DNA of 11,866 bases. Source: an uncultured Ignavibacteriota bacterium. Lineage in GTDB: Bacteria; Bacteroidota; Ignavibacteria; Tepidaquicellales; Tepidaquicellaceae. Shown here one piece after another: positions 1-5,699 of the stretch (within the stretch, counting starts at the first letter, position 1; each line of letters opens with the position of its first letter). The position numbers and the translations under genes are program-made. The notes beneath the pieces were generated by a model, which worked only from the letters and a program-made list of their open reading frames with translations, searched no databases and had not been told where the DNA came from. Location: positions 1 to 11,866 of the forward strand of contig CALGII010000252.1 in the NCBI GenBank assembly GCA_937915485.1, given 5' to 3'.

Positions 1-1
1 C

Positions 2-679
2 GATTACGGACTGAAAAAAATGGACACGCTTGCATCATCGGGCAAACCGTTTCTTTCGGTGCTGCTGACCGTTTCCACGCACGAAGCCCTGAAACCGCCT
101 TCGGACGCGGGATTTAAGCCTGATGCCGAGAATGATTACGATAAACTTTTCCAGTATACCGATTGGGCGTTATCGGAGTTCTTCAAAAATGCGCAAAAAA
201 CAGACTGGTTCAAAAACACGATATTCGTCATAGTTGGCGATCACGGACAGAATTTCGACCCGACATACGAGATATCCCTTTCATATCATCACGTGCCAAT
301 GATTTATTATTCTCCGGCAATCATAAAGCCGCAATCGTATTCGAAGATGGGAACGCAGATGGATTTGTTCCCTACACTGATGGGATTCATTTCGATGCCG
401 TACGTGAACAACACACTTGGAATTGACCTGACGAAAGAGAGCAGGCCGTTTTCTTTCTTTGCCGCGGATACGAAGATAGGATGCATTAATGAGGACTACT
501 TTCTGCTCATAAGAAGCAACGGTCCCGAATCCCTTTACAAATACAGAAAGAGGGACGTTTCGAATTACCTGAGTGAAAATACCCCGCTTGCGGATTCAAT
601 GAGGACATACGTTTACTCGATGCTTCAAACGTATTCATACATGGCAGTGCACAAATATCTGCCGCTGCCGCGGAAATAA
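2..679 (+). CDS. LTA synthase/phosphoglycerol transferase-like sulfatase-fold protein, C-terminal part (5' partial)
   Basis: The reading frame is open from base 2, so the gene begins outside the window; the ATG at 20 is internal. The visible 225 residues match the C-terminal half of the extracytoplasmic alkaline-phosphatase/sulfatase-fold domain of LTA-synthase-like enzymes. Seen in order: 'PFLSVLLTVSTHEALKPP' near the start (the family's substrate-side T-x-S-x-H segment), 'FVIVGDHG' with the metal-binding Asp-His pair at residues 80-81 of the fragment, 'HHVPMIYYSP', and 'QMDLFPTLMGF'. The N-terminal membrane helices and the catalytic threonine would lie upstream. Known members transfer phosphoglycerol or phosphoethanolamine from lipids to envelope glycans or polymers on the outer face of the inner membrane; the substrate cannot be read from this fragment. 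It ends 37 bp before a convergent gene, and I see no clear intrinsic terminator between them. Confidence 0.85.
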   Translation, partial: DYGLKKMDTLASSGKPFLSVLLTVSTHEALKPPSDAGFKPDAENDYDKLFQYTDWALSEFFKNAQKTDWFKNTIFVIVGDHGQNFDPTYEISLSYHHVPMIYYSPAIIKPQSYSKMGTQMDLFPTLMGFISMPYVNNTLGIDLTKESRPFSFFAADTKIGCINEDYFLLIRSNGPESLYKYRKRDVSNYLSENTPLADSMRTYVYSMLQTYSYMAVHKYLPLPRK

Positions 680-716
680 TTACCCTTGTCCGCTCAAATA
701 CCCTGTGTACTGCCGT

Positions 717-1130
717 TTACGCCTGCTTGACTTCCTTCTTGCCGAATATGAGTCCGATTATTATGCACGCGATAAGGATTCTGAATCCCATACCCACGCC
801 GTCAAGAATGACGCCGTAATACCTCACGAGGTAATTCGCCCACATGAAGAAAACATAAGGAACGGAAAGCAGCAAACCCATCAGAATGCCGAAGGTGAAT
901 CCTTCCTTGAACGGGGATACGCCCTTGTAATGCATTTTGTACACGAGGCTCAGGAAAAATCCCTGAAACAGGGTGCCGACAATATTTGCCCATAACTTAG
1001 GGTCGCTTTCCCCGCGCATTATGTGAACAAAACTACTCATGTGACCTGTCGCGAATACGACCGAATAAAACAGAAAAGCAAGAAGCAGTAAAACGATGGC
1101 GGAAACGATAGTTGAAATTACAAGCTTCAT
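717..1130 (-). CDS. small four-helix membrane protein, unknown function
   Basis: A 137-residue protein on the minus strand, starting at ATG 1130 and ending in TAA. Four hydrophobic stretches are visible at about residues 4-27, 47-65, 77-97 and 112-129. A short polar loop (about 28-46, containing 'HIMRGESDPKLW') follows the first helix and a basic loop ('KMHYKGVSPFKEG') follows the second. The C-terminus is short and charged ('GKKEVKQA'). There is no signal-peptide cleavage site or catalytic motif I can name. The size and layout resemble small DUF-type inner-membrane proteins common in this group, but I do not recognise the family. It converges on the upstream sulfatase-fold gene and diverges from cydA, so it is probably transcribed alone from the 1131-1340 spacer. 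Coding is supported by length, hydrophobic periodicity and the lack of a better frame; the overlapping plus-strand frame at 705-995 looks like a shadow. Confidence 0.75.
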   Translation of the reverse strand: MKLVISTIVSAIVLLLLAFLFYSVVFATGHMSSFVHIMRGESDPKLWANIVGTLFQGFFLSLVYKMHYKGVSPFKEGFTFGILMGLLLSVPYVFFMWANYLVRYYGVILDGVGMGFRILIACIIIGLIFGKKEVKQA

Positions 1131-1340
1131 AAAACTTTTTATTTAGTTAATAAAAGTTATTTACGCTTGAAACCAAAAACTAATTTTAACTAAAAAATAA
1201 TTCATTAAAAAGTATATTTTTCGTAATATCGAATTTAAGTAATTAAAAGCAGGCGGGTTAAATCAAATTCCTACACGCTTTTTCATGTTTTTGAGATTCC
1301 ATAAGCGTTATTATTGTTTTGAATATTGAATTATAATATA
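1131..1340. promoter_or_regulatory. AT-rich divergent spacer upstream of cydAB
   Basis: This 210-bp spacer separates the minus-strand membrane protein from cydA and must hold both promoters. It is strongly AT-rich with A/T runs. Inverted repeats seen: an 11/10-base arm pair at 1133-1143 and 1149-1158 (AACTTTTTATT / AATAAAAGTT, one bulged A), and a perfect 9-base pair TTTAGTTAA (1142-1150) with TTAACTAAA (1186-1194). Both could be operator or AT-composition artefacts. I found no convincing FNR/CRP-type site, no exact Bacteroidota TAnnTTTG box and no Shine-Dalgarno sequence before cydA. No RNA gene is apparent. Confidence 0.4.
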
Positions 1341-2714
1341 ATGGACACAGAATTATTATCAAGGATTCAGTTCGCTTTCACGATCGCGTTTCATTACATA
1401 TACCCCCCGCTCAGCATAGGTCTGGGCGTGCTTCTCGTGGTGATGGAAGGGATGTACATCAAAACGAAGCAGAAGATTTACGAGAACATAACGCGGTTCT
1501 GGATAAAGATATTCTCACTTATTTTCGCGATGGGAGTAGCGACGGGCATAGTTATGGAATTCGAGTTCGGGACGAACTGGGCTACTTATTCCCGTTTCGT
1601 GGGCGACGTGTTCGGAAGCGCGCTCGCGGCGGAGGGGGTGTTCGCATTCTTTCTCGAATCGGGTTTTCTCGCGATACTGGTTTTCGGATGGAAGCGGGTG
1701 TCGCCGAAAATGCACTTCTTCTCGACTATAATGGTTTCATTCGGCTCGATGCTAAGCGCCGTATGGATTGTAGTCGCGAATTCATGGCAGCAAACTCCTG
1801 CGGGATATCATTTGCAGAATAACAACGGCGTGATGCGCGCGGAAATCACGGACTTCTGGGCGATGGTATTCAATCCTTCTTCTGTTGACAGGCTGCTGCA
1901 CACGCTTTCAGGAGCGTGGCTCGCGGGAGCATTTCTTGTTTTAAGCGTATCTGCTTTTTACATACTCAAGAACAGGCACGTCGATTTCGGAAAGAAGTCG
2001 ATGAAAATCGCCTTGTCGCTCGCGGTGTTCGCGTCGCTGTTTCAGTTGTTTACCGGGCATCAGAGCGCAGTTGGTATAAGCAAAACCCAGCCGGTAAAAC
2101 TTGCCGCTTTTGAGGGGCATTACGAAACGAAATCCGCTCCGCTATACTTATTCGGATGGGTGAACGACAGCGAGCAGAAAGTGAATTTCGGAATCGCAAT
2201 TCCCGGAATGCTCAGTTATCTCGTTTACGGTGATGTACAGACTCCGCTTAAAGGTCTTAACGAGTTTAAGCCGGAGGACCGTCCGCCGGTAAACATTGTT
2301 TTTCAGTCGTATCATTTAATGGTTGCAATAGGAATGACTTTAATCGGGCTAAGTTTTCTTTCGTTAGCGCTTCTTAGAAAGGAGCGGCTTTTCAAATCGA
2401 AACTAATGATGAAGATACTTGTAGTATCTGTTTTACTGCCGCAGGCAGCGAACCAGTTAGGATGGATATCGGCGGAAGTCGGAAGACAGCCCTGGATAGT
2501 TTACAACCTGCTTCGGACTAAAGACGCTTTTTCAAAATCGGTAACATCGGGCGGGGTGTTGTTCTCATTGATATTATTCACGATTATTTATGCTCTGCTC
2601 TTCGTGCTTTTTCTTTTTCTGCTTGACAGGAAAATCAAGCACGGTCCTGAAGAGTCATCGGACAGTGATTCGGTTTATTCCGAGCAGAGAATAATTTTTG
2701 AAAAAAACAAATAA
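1341..2714 (+). CDS. cydA: cytochrome bd ubiquinol/menaquinol oxidase subunit I (CydA), short Q-loop type
   Basis: Subunit I of the cytochrome bd oxidase, an inner-membrane enzyme that oxidises quinol and reduces oxygen to water with high affinity. Counting from ATG 1341 (457 aa), key residues fall where the family needs them: His18 and His187 and Met327 (haem ligands, equal to E. coli His19, His186 and Met393), Glu98 and Glu106 in 'AAEGVFAFFLES' (E. coli Glu99/Glu107), Lys253 and Glu258 in 'PVKLAAFEG' (quinol site), and 'GRQPW' at 381-385. The Lys253-to-Arg382 interval is about 66 residues shorter than in E. coli, so this is the short Q-loop (S-type) form. A TTG at 1326 would add five residues, but 'MDTELLSRIQFAF' from 1341 fits the family N-terminus better. 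No Shine-Dalgarno sequence is seen. cydB follows after 5 bp. No cydDC assembly genes or small CydX-like frame are visible nearby. Confidence 0.97.
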   Translation: MDTELLSRIQFAFTIAFHYIYPPLSIGLGVLLVVMEGMYIKTKQKIYENITRFWIKIFSLIFAMGVATGIVMEFEFGTNWATYSRFVGDVFGSALAAEGVFAFFLESGFLAILVFGWKRVSPKMHFFSTIMVSFGSMLSAVWIVVANSWQQTPAGYHLQNNNGVMRAEITDFWAMVFNPSSVDRLLHTLSGAWLAGAFLVLSVSAFYILKNRHVDFGKKSMKIALSLAVFASLFQLFTGHQSAVGISKTQPVKLAAFEGHYETKSAPLYLFGWVNDSEQKVNFGIAIPGMLSYLVYGDVQTPLKGLNEFKPEDRPPVNIVFQSYHLMVAIGMTLIGLSFLSLALLRKERLFKSKLMMKILVVSVLLPQAANQLGWISAEVGRQPWIVYNLLRTKDAFSKSVTSGGVLFSLILFTIIYALLFVLFLFLLDRKIKHGPEESSDSDSVYSEQRIIFEKNK

Positions 2715-2719
2715 CAGGT

Positions 2720-3736
2720 ATGGAATTGAATATAATCTGGTTCGGACTTATCGGAGTGCTTCTGACGGGATACGCGATACTTGACGGATTCGATCTTGGA
2801 GTCGGGGCGCTGCATCTGCTGACGAAGACGGACGAAGAGCGGCGCATAACGCTTAATTCAATCGGACCGGTCTGGGACGGAAACGAAGTCTGGCTTGTAA
2901 CAGGCGGCGGGGCGCTCTTCGCGGCGTTTCCCGACGTTTACGCGACGGTATTTTCGGGTTTTTATACCGCATTCATGCTTTTGCTTTTCGTGCTTATATT
3001 CAGGGCAGTCGCGATTGAGTTCAGGAGCAAGCAGGAAAGTCCCCGCTGGCGTTCGGCGTGGGACAAGGCATTCAGCGTTTCAAGTATTATTATCGCTTTG
3101 CTGATGGGGACTGCGCTGGGAAATATAATTGCCGGTATTCCCCTTGGCCAAGATAAGGAATTCGCCGGCACTTTCATCGGACTTCTCAATCCATATTCAC
3201 TTCTAATCGGAATCACGACTGTCGCGCTCTTCATGATGCACGGAGCGATATACCTTGTAATGAAAACGGAAGGCGCGCTTCAGGAACAGGCCCGTTCGTG
3301 GGTAAACAACACGATTATATTTTTTGTGATTTGTTTCGTAACGGCGACGATGACGACACTGATTTATTATCCTTCGATGGCAGCGCATTTCAAGGAATAT
3401 CCGTATTTGTTTTTAATAGCAATACTGAACATGTTAGCGATTGCGAACATACCGAGGGAAATCCACAAGGGCAGGGAGTTCAGGGCGTTTTTATCATCCG
3501 CGTCAAGCATCGCGCTGCTTCTTGTATTGTTCGCAATAGGCATATTTCCGAACATAGTAGCGTCGGTACCGAATCCCGAAAACAGCCTTACGGTGTATAA
3601 CGCCGCGTCTTCGCAGAAGACACTGATGGTAATGCTTATAATCGCAATAATCGGAATGCCTTTTGTTGTCGCATACACGTACATCATACATAAAGTGTAC
3701 AAGGGAAAAGTGAAACTTGACGAGACAAGTTACTGA
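2720..3736 (+). CDS. cydB: cytochrome bd ubiquinol/menaquinol oxidase subunit II (CydB)
   Basis: Subunit II (338 aa) partners CydA in the membrane heterodimer. The N-terminus shows the family signature 'GYAILDGFDLGVGAL' (Asp22, Asp25) followed by 'GPVWDGNEVWLVTGGG' (Trp52, Asp53, Glu56) and 'FPDVYATVFSGFY'. The rest is a run of about eight hydrophobic helices, including 'FMMHGAIYLVMKTEG' around residues 171-185, which is also typical. Length is within the usual CydB range. The start at ATG 2720 sits 5 bp after the cydA stop, so the two are one operon and probably translationally linked. After the stop, 59 bp lead to the RNase HI gene. They contain only a small AT palindrome (3779-3793) and no obvious terminator, so some read-through is possible. 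Confidence 0.96.
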   Translation: MELNIIWFGLIGVLLTGYAILDGFDLGVGALHLLTKTDEERRITLNSIGPVWDGNEVWLVTGGGALFAAFPDVYATVFSGFYTAFMLLLFVLIFRAVAIEFRSKQESPRWRSAWDKAFSVSSIIIALLMGTALGNIIAGIPLGQDKEFAGTFIGLLNPYSLLIGITTVALFMMHGAIYLVMKTEGALQEQARSWVNNTIIFFVICFVTATMTTLIYYPSMAAHFKEYPYLFLIAILNMLAIANIPREIHKGREFRAFLSSASSIALLLVLFAIGIFPNIVASVPNPENSLTVYNAASSQKTLMVMLIIAIIGMPFVVAYTYIIHKVYKGKVKLDETSY

Positions 3737-3795
3737 CGCGTTTTATTACAAGCGGGTCAAGCAGCGGCAAACAGAAATATTAAAAAATTTAATCA

Positions 3796-4509
3796 ATGCA
3801 AAAACCGCAATCATCCGGAAATCAAGAAAAACTCGAGAAGGGCGCGCTCCTTCTGATGGAAAAACTTCTTAAGAAAGGTTACAGGGCATCAATAGACGAG
3901 GATACGTTCCGGGAATACTCCGTAAAGGTAGCGGTTGAGGATAAGGGAAACGTGTGCGTATATTACAGCCCTTCAAAAGACGCGTACAAGATTACACTGA
4001 AGGAAATTAAGGACGAAAATACCGCGCATGAAATCTCAAGCCTTTGGGAATCAAAAAAGAAGAAATCAATTAAAGACAGTGTATATGCCGATAAGGGATA
4101 CGAAGCGGATGTTGACGGTTCATATTTCAGCGAAGTCACATCGTGGGCGTCAATTATAAGAAAGGACGGGGAGATAATCGCCGAATTATCGGGACTTGTA
4201 GATACAACGGGCATTAAGAACTCTCACCAGATAGCGGGCGAGATAAAAGCCGTCATCGAAACAATCAAATACTGCCGCAATAATAAGATAAAAAAACTCC
4301 GCCTGTACTACGATTACAACGGGTTGAAATACTGGGCAAAAGGAATCTGGCGCGCGAAAATTTTCATAACGCAGTACTACCAGAACTTCATGAAGGACGT
4401 GAAGATTGATATCGACTGGGTAAAGATTGAGAGTCACACGGGAGTTTACTGGAACGAACTTGCCGACAAGTTGGCGAAGAAGGAAATACAGAAAGCAATT
4501 AGTAATTAG
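3796..4509 (+). CDS. rnhA: ribonuclease HI with a ~95-residue N-terminal extension
   Basis: The C-terminal domain (about residues 96-234 of 237) is RNase HI, which cleaves the RNA strand of RNA-DNA hybrids using two metal ions. Acidic catalytic residues can be assigned: Asp107 in 'DVDGSY', Glu149 in 'AGEIKAV', Asp173 in 'YYDYNGL' and Asp224 in 'WNELADKLA'; His214 in 'ESHTG' matches the family's catalytic-loop histidine. 'KGIWRAK' lies where E. coli-type enzymes carry substrate-binding basic residues. The N-terminal part is not a viroplasmin-like hybrid-binding domain (I do not see its GxxxGVY pattern). It has a helix followed by a beta-rich stretch ('YSVKVAVEDKGNVCVYYSPS') and ends in a lysine-rich linker (85-94). 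That is loosely like the TBP-type N-domain of RNase HIII, but this is only a guess. The last three residues and the TAG stop are encoded by the heptamer array starting at 4497, so the C-terminus may have been reset by repeat insertion. Confidence 0.9.
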   Translation: MQKPQSSGNQEKLEKGALLLMEKLLKKGYRASIDEDTFREYSVKVAVEDKGNVCVYYSPSKDAYKITLKEIKDENTAHEISSLWESKKKKSIKDSVYADKGYEADVDGSYFSEVTSWASIIRKDGEIIAELSGLVDTTGIKNSHQIAGEIKAVIETIKYCRNNKIKKLRLYYDYNGLKYWAKGIWRAKIFITQYYQNFMKDVKIDIDWVKIESHTGVYWNELADKLAKKEIQKAISN

Positions 4510-4538
4510 TAATTAGTAATTAATAATTAGTAATTATA
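4497..4538 (+). repeat. heptanucleotide array, consensus AATTAGT (six units)
   Basis: Six consecutive 7-base units in exact register: four AATTAGT, one AATTAAT and a final AATTATA. In TTA-first phase the unit is TTAGTAA. The array begins inside the RNase HI coding region and supplies its TAG stop (4507-4509). It abuts the first 120-bp unit at 4539 with no spacer. Because 7 is not a multiple of 3 and every unit has TAG or TAA, all three forward frames are closed within 21 bases. Confidence 0.9.
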
Positions 4539-4556
4539 GACTTCTGAAAAGAAATA

Positions 4557-4646
4557 ATGGGAAAGACACGAACAAAAATACTAATCCCATGCATTAGAAT
4601 GAGGAGAACAAGTGATATAAGAAAAAGAACAGGATTGATAGAATAG
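4557..4646 (+). CDS. possible small ORF in repeat unit 1 (29 aa, basic)
   Basis: ATG 4557 opens 29 codons ending at TAG 4644. The peptide begins 'MGKTRTKILIPCIRM' and is rich in Arg, Lys and Thr with one Cys. The same frame is open at the same place in all three units. There is no Shine-Dalgarno sequence, only a purine-rich 'gaaaagaaata' before the start, and no known family. It may be a chance frame in a recently duplicated sequence. Confidence 0.25.
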   Translation: MGKTRTKILIPCIRMRRTSDIRKRTGLIE

Positions 4647-4657
4647 TATTTACTTAG
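4625..4657 (+). pseudogene. broken copy of the membrane protein gene's first ten codons (unit 1)
   Basis: This stretch aligns codon for codon with the start of the gene at 4863: it reads K-N-R-I-D-R-I-V-F-T then TAG, against M-S-R-I-D-R-I-I-F-T in the intact gene. The start ATG is AAG here, one base away. The next unit begins one base after the TAG, so nothing further of the gene is present. Confidence 0.5.
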
Positions 4658-4675
4658 GGACTTCCGAAATAGATA

Positions 4676-4765
4676 ATGGGAAAGACACGAACAAAAATAC
4701 TAATCCCATGCATTAGAATGGGGAGAACAAGTGATATAAGAAAAAGAACAGGATTGATAGAATAG
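4676..4765 (+). CDS. possible small ORF in repeat unit 2 (29 aa, basic)
   Basis: Same frame as in unit 1, starting at ATG 4676 and ending at TAG 4763. One substitution relative to unit 1 changes Arg16 to Gly (AGG to GGG); everything else in the frame is identical. The caveats are as for unit 1: high identity between copies means an open frame here is weak evidence of coding. Confidence 0.25.
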   Translation: MGKTRTKILIPCIRMGRTSDIRKRTGLIE

Positions 4766-4776
4766 TATTTACTTAG
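4744..4776 (+). pseudogene. broken copy of the membrane protein gene's first ten codons (unit 2)
   Basis: Identical to the unit 1 fragment at 4625-4657: the ATG is replaced by AAG, eight further codons match the intact N-terminus up to an Ile-to-Val change, and a TAG closes it. Both decayed copies share the same lesion, so they are probably copies of each other rather than independent losses. Confidence 0.5.
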
Positions 4777-4794
4777 GGACTTCCGAAAAAGATA

Positions 4795-4866
4795 ATGGGA
4801 AAGACTCGAACAAAAATACTAATCCCATGCATTAGAATGAGGAAAACAAGTGATATAAGAAAATGA
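4795..4866 (+). CDS. possible leader ORF of repeat unit 3, ATGA-coupled to the membrane protein gene (23 aa)
   Basis: ATG 4795 opens 23 codons of the same basic peptide ('MGKTRTKILIPCIRM...'). Relative to unit 1 it has a silent Thr change (ACA to ACT) and Arg17 to Lys. Here the frame ends at TGA 4864-4866, which overlaps the ATG of the next gene (4863-4865) as ATGA, the usual form of translational coupling. In units 1 and 2 the frame instead runs six codons longer because that ATG is missing. If real, this would be a leader peptide whose translation delivers ribosomes to the membrane protein start. Confidence 0.35.
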   Translation: MGKTRTKILIPCIRMRKTSDIRK

Positions 4867-5465
4867 GCAGGATTGATAGAATAATATTTACCATTATATA
4901 CGGCGGCGCGATGCCCGTGTTTCTATTTCTGGCATTCTGGTGGAGCACTATAAAAATAATTCCCGAAAAATACATTTTCATTTTTGCTTTTTCCGGAATC
5001 ATTCTCGGTCTGGTTTTCGACGCTTTATATCTAAAGAGAATCATGAAAAATGTTTTCGACATGCATCTGATTTTTCCGCTGCTCGTATTCCTGTTCTATT
5101 CCGTATGCATATACGGTTTTTTCATGGGAGTTCCCGTATTCAACGCAGTGATGGGATTGATCGCGGGGCGATACTGCGCCCTACGCGCGGGATATTTGAG
5201 GCAAAACGGTGAGCAGAAAAGAAAATCGGGTGTATGCTCCGCCGCGGTTTCATCATTCGTTCTGGCCGTGTTCTGCGCCGCCTCCGCCGCGCTCGCTGTG
5301 AATCATAAGAATACACCGAATGAAATCAAGCACATGCTCGGACTGCAGTTCGAAATCAACTGGACGACTGTATGGATGATTATTATTATCGGCGGCGCGC
5401 TTCTGGTCATGGCGGAGTATTATCTGACACTGTTTGCTTTCAGAAGAAAAACTTTGTTCAATTAA
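4863..5465 (+). CDS. orphan polytopic membrane protein, unknown function
   Basis: A 200-residue, strongly hydrophobic protein with five or six likely membrane helices: about residues 6-26, 34-54, 65-85, a weaker one at 88-104 ('VPVFNAVMGLIAGRY'), 124-144 and 167-189. A basic loop ('RAGYLRQNGEQKRKSG', about 108-123) follows the fourth. I do not recognise the family and see no catalytic motif. ATG 4863 is the only reasonable start: an in-frame TGA lies at 4851, and the first ten codons are also found, decayed, in the two upstream repeat units. No Shine-Dalgarno sequence is seen; the start overlaps the stop of the leader ORF. The stop TAA (5463-5465) lies at the first unit of a heptamer array. 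The gene sits alone inside the repeat-dense region, with no functional partner next to it. Confidence 0.8.
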   Translation: MSRIDRIIFTIIYGGAMPVFLFLAFWWSTIKIIPEKYIFIFAFSGIILGLVFDALYLKRIMKNVFDMHLIFPLLVFLFYSVCIYGFFMGVPVFNAVMGLIAGRYCALRAGYLRQNGEQKRKSGVCSAAVSSFVLAVFCAASAALAVNHKNTPNEIKHMLGLQFEINWTTVWMIIIIGGALLVMAEYYLTLFAFRRKTLFN

Positions 5466-5585
5466 CATTTAACATTTAACGGTTAACAATTAGAGATTAT
5501 CTTACATCAAGGCCGTTAGCAATTAGAGATTACCAAATATCGATGGGCAGTTAGCGATTAGATAACGTTATTTAGTACTTAGGGA
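5462..5585 (+). repeat. degenerate heptanucleotide array after the membrane protein gene
   Basis: Units starting with TTA recur at 7-base spacing from 5462 (5462, 5469, 5476, 5483, 5490, 5497). After a 12-base break they recur in one register from 5516 to 5585, where seven of ten heptads still begin TTA. Typical units are TTAACAT, TTAACAA and TTAGAGA. A 21-base stretch starting at 5481 recurs at 5514 with three or four changes. The array provides the TAA stop of the gene before it. From 5586 to 5615 there is only AT-rich sequence. Confidence 0.8.
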
Positions 5586-5615
5586 TTTATAATAAAGAAT
5601 ACAATAAAAAACGGG

Positions 5616-5699
5616 TTGTAGTCTGAAAATTTTTTATTGAGGACTAAAGTCCTCTTGCTATGTTCGTCTTTCACCCCACCTTAAAAGGCGGGGTTACAA
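5616..5699. repeat. palindromic REP/MITE-like element with two hairpins
   Basis: The stretch starts TTGTA and ends TACAA, a short terminal inverted repeat. Inside are a perfect hairpin GAGGACT-AA-AGTCCTC (5639-5654) and a second, ACCCCACCTT-AA-AAGGCGGGGT (5673-5694), with one A-C mismatch in ten pairs. Such layouts (TTGTA, hairpin, GGCGGGGTTACAA) resemble non-coding palindromic repeats dispersed in many environmental genomes. Neither hairpin is followed by a T-run on either strand, so they are not classical intrinsic terminators, although the position between convergent genes would suit a transcription block. Confidence 0.6.

Larger units (their letters stand above)
4539..4891 (+). repeat. 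tandem triplication of a ~120-bp unit running into the next gene
   Basis: Three head-to-tail copies: unit 1 at 4539-4658 (120 bp), unit 2 at 4659-4777 (119 bp) and unit 3 from 4778, where similarity stops at about 4891. Units 1 and 2 differ by only a few substitutions and one 1-bp indel. Unit 3 differs from both mainly at its right end, where it becomes the 5' end of the membrane protein gene (start 4863). Each unit contains ATGGGA and TCCCAT arms (4557-4562 with 4585-4590 in unit 1) and an overlapping CTAAT/ATTAG pair (4581-4585 with 4593-4597), which could form mutually exclusive hairpins in RNA. The copies together are the 5' leader of the downstream gene. Confidence 0.93.

Noticed and set aside
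705..995. 96-codon plus-strand frame over the 717-1130 gene
   Set aside because: The minus-strand protein has four clean membrane helices; the plus-strand translation has no domain-like pattern.
1300..1325. Bacteroidota TAnnTTTG promoter before cydA (TATTGTTTTG region)
   Set aside because: The spacing inside the box is wrong by one or more bases, and no upstream partner element is visible.
3779..3793. ATTAAA-AAA-TTTAAT palindrome just before the RNase HI start
   Set aside because: Short, pure A/T and expected by chance in such a spacer; not enough for an operator or terminator.
5639..5654. Rho-independent terminator at the perfect GAGGACT hairpin
   Set aside because: No T-run follows the stem on either strand; the loop is only two bases. 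Classed as a palindromic repeat instead.
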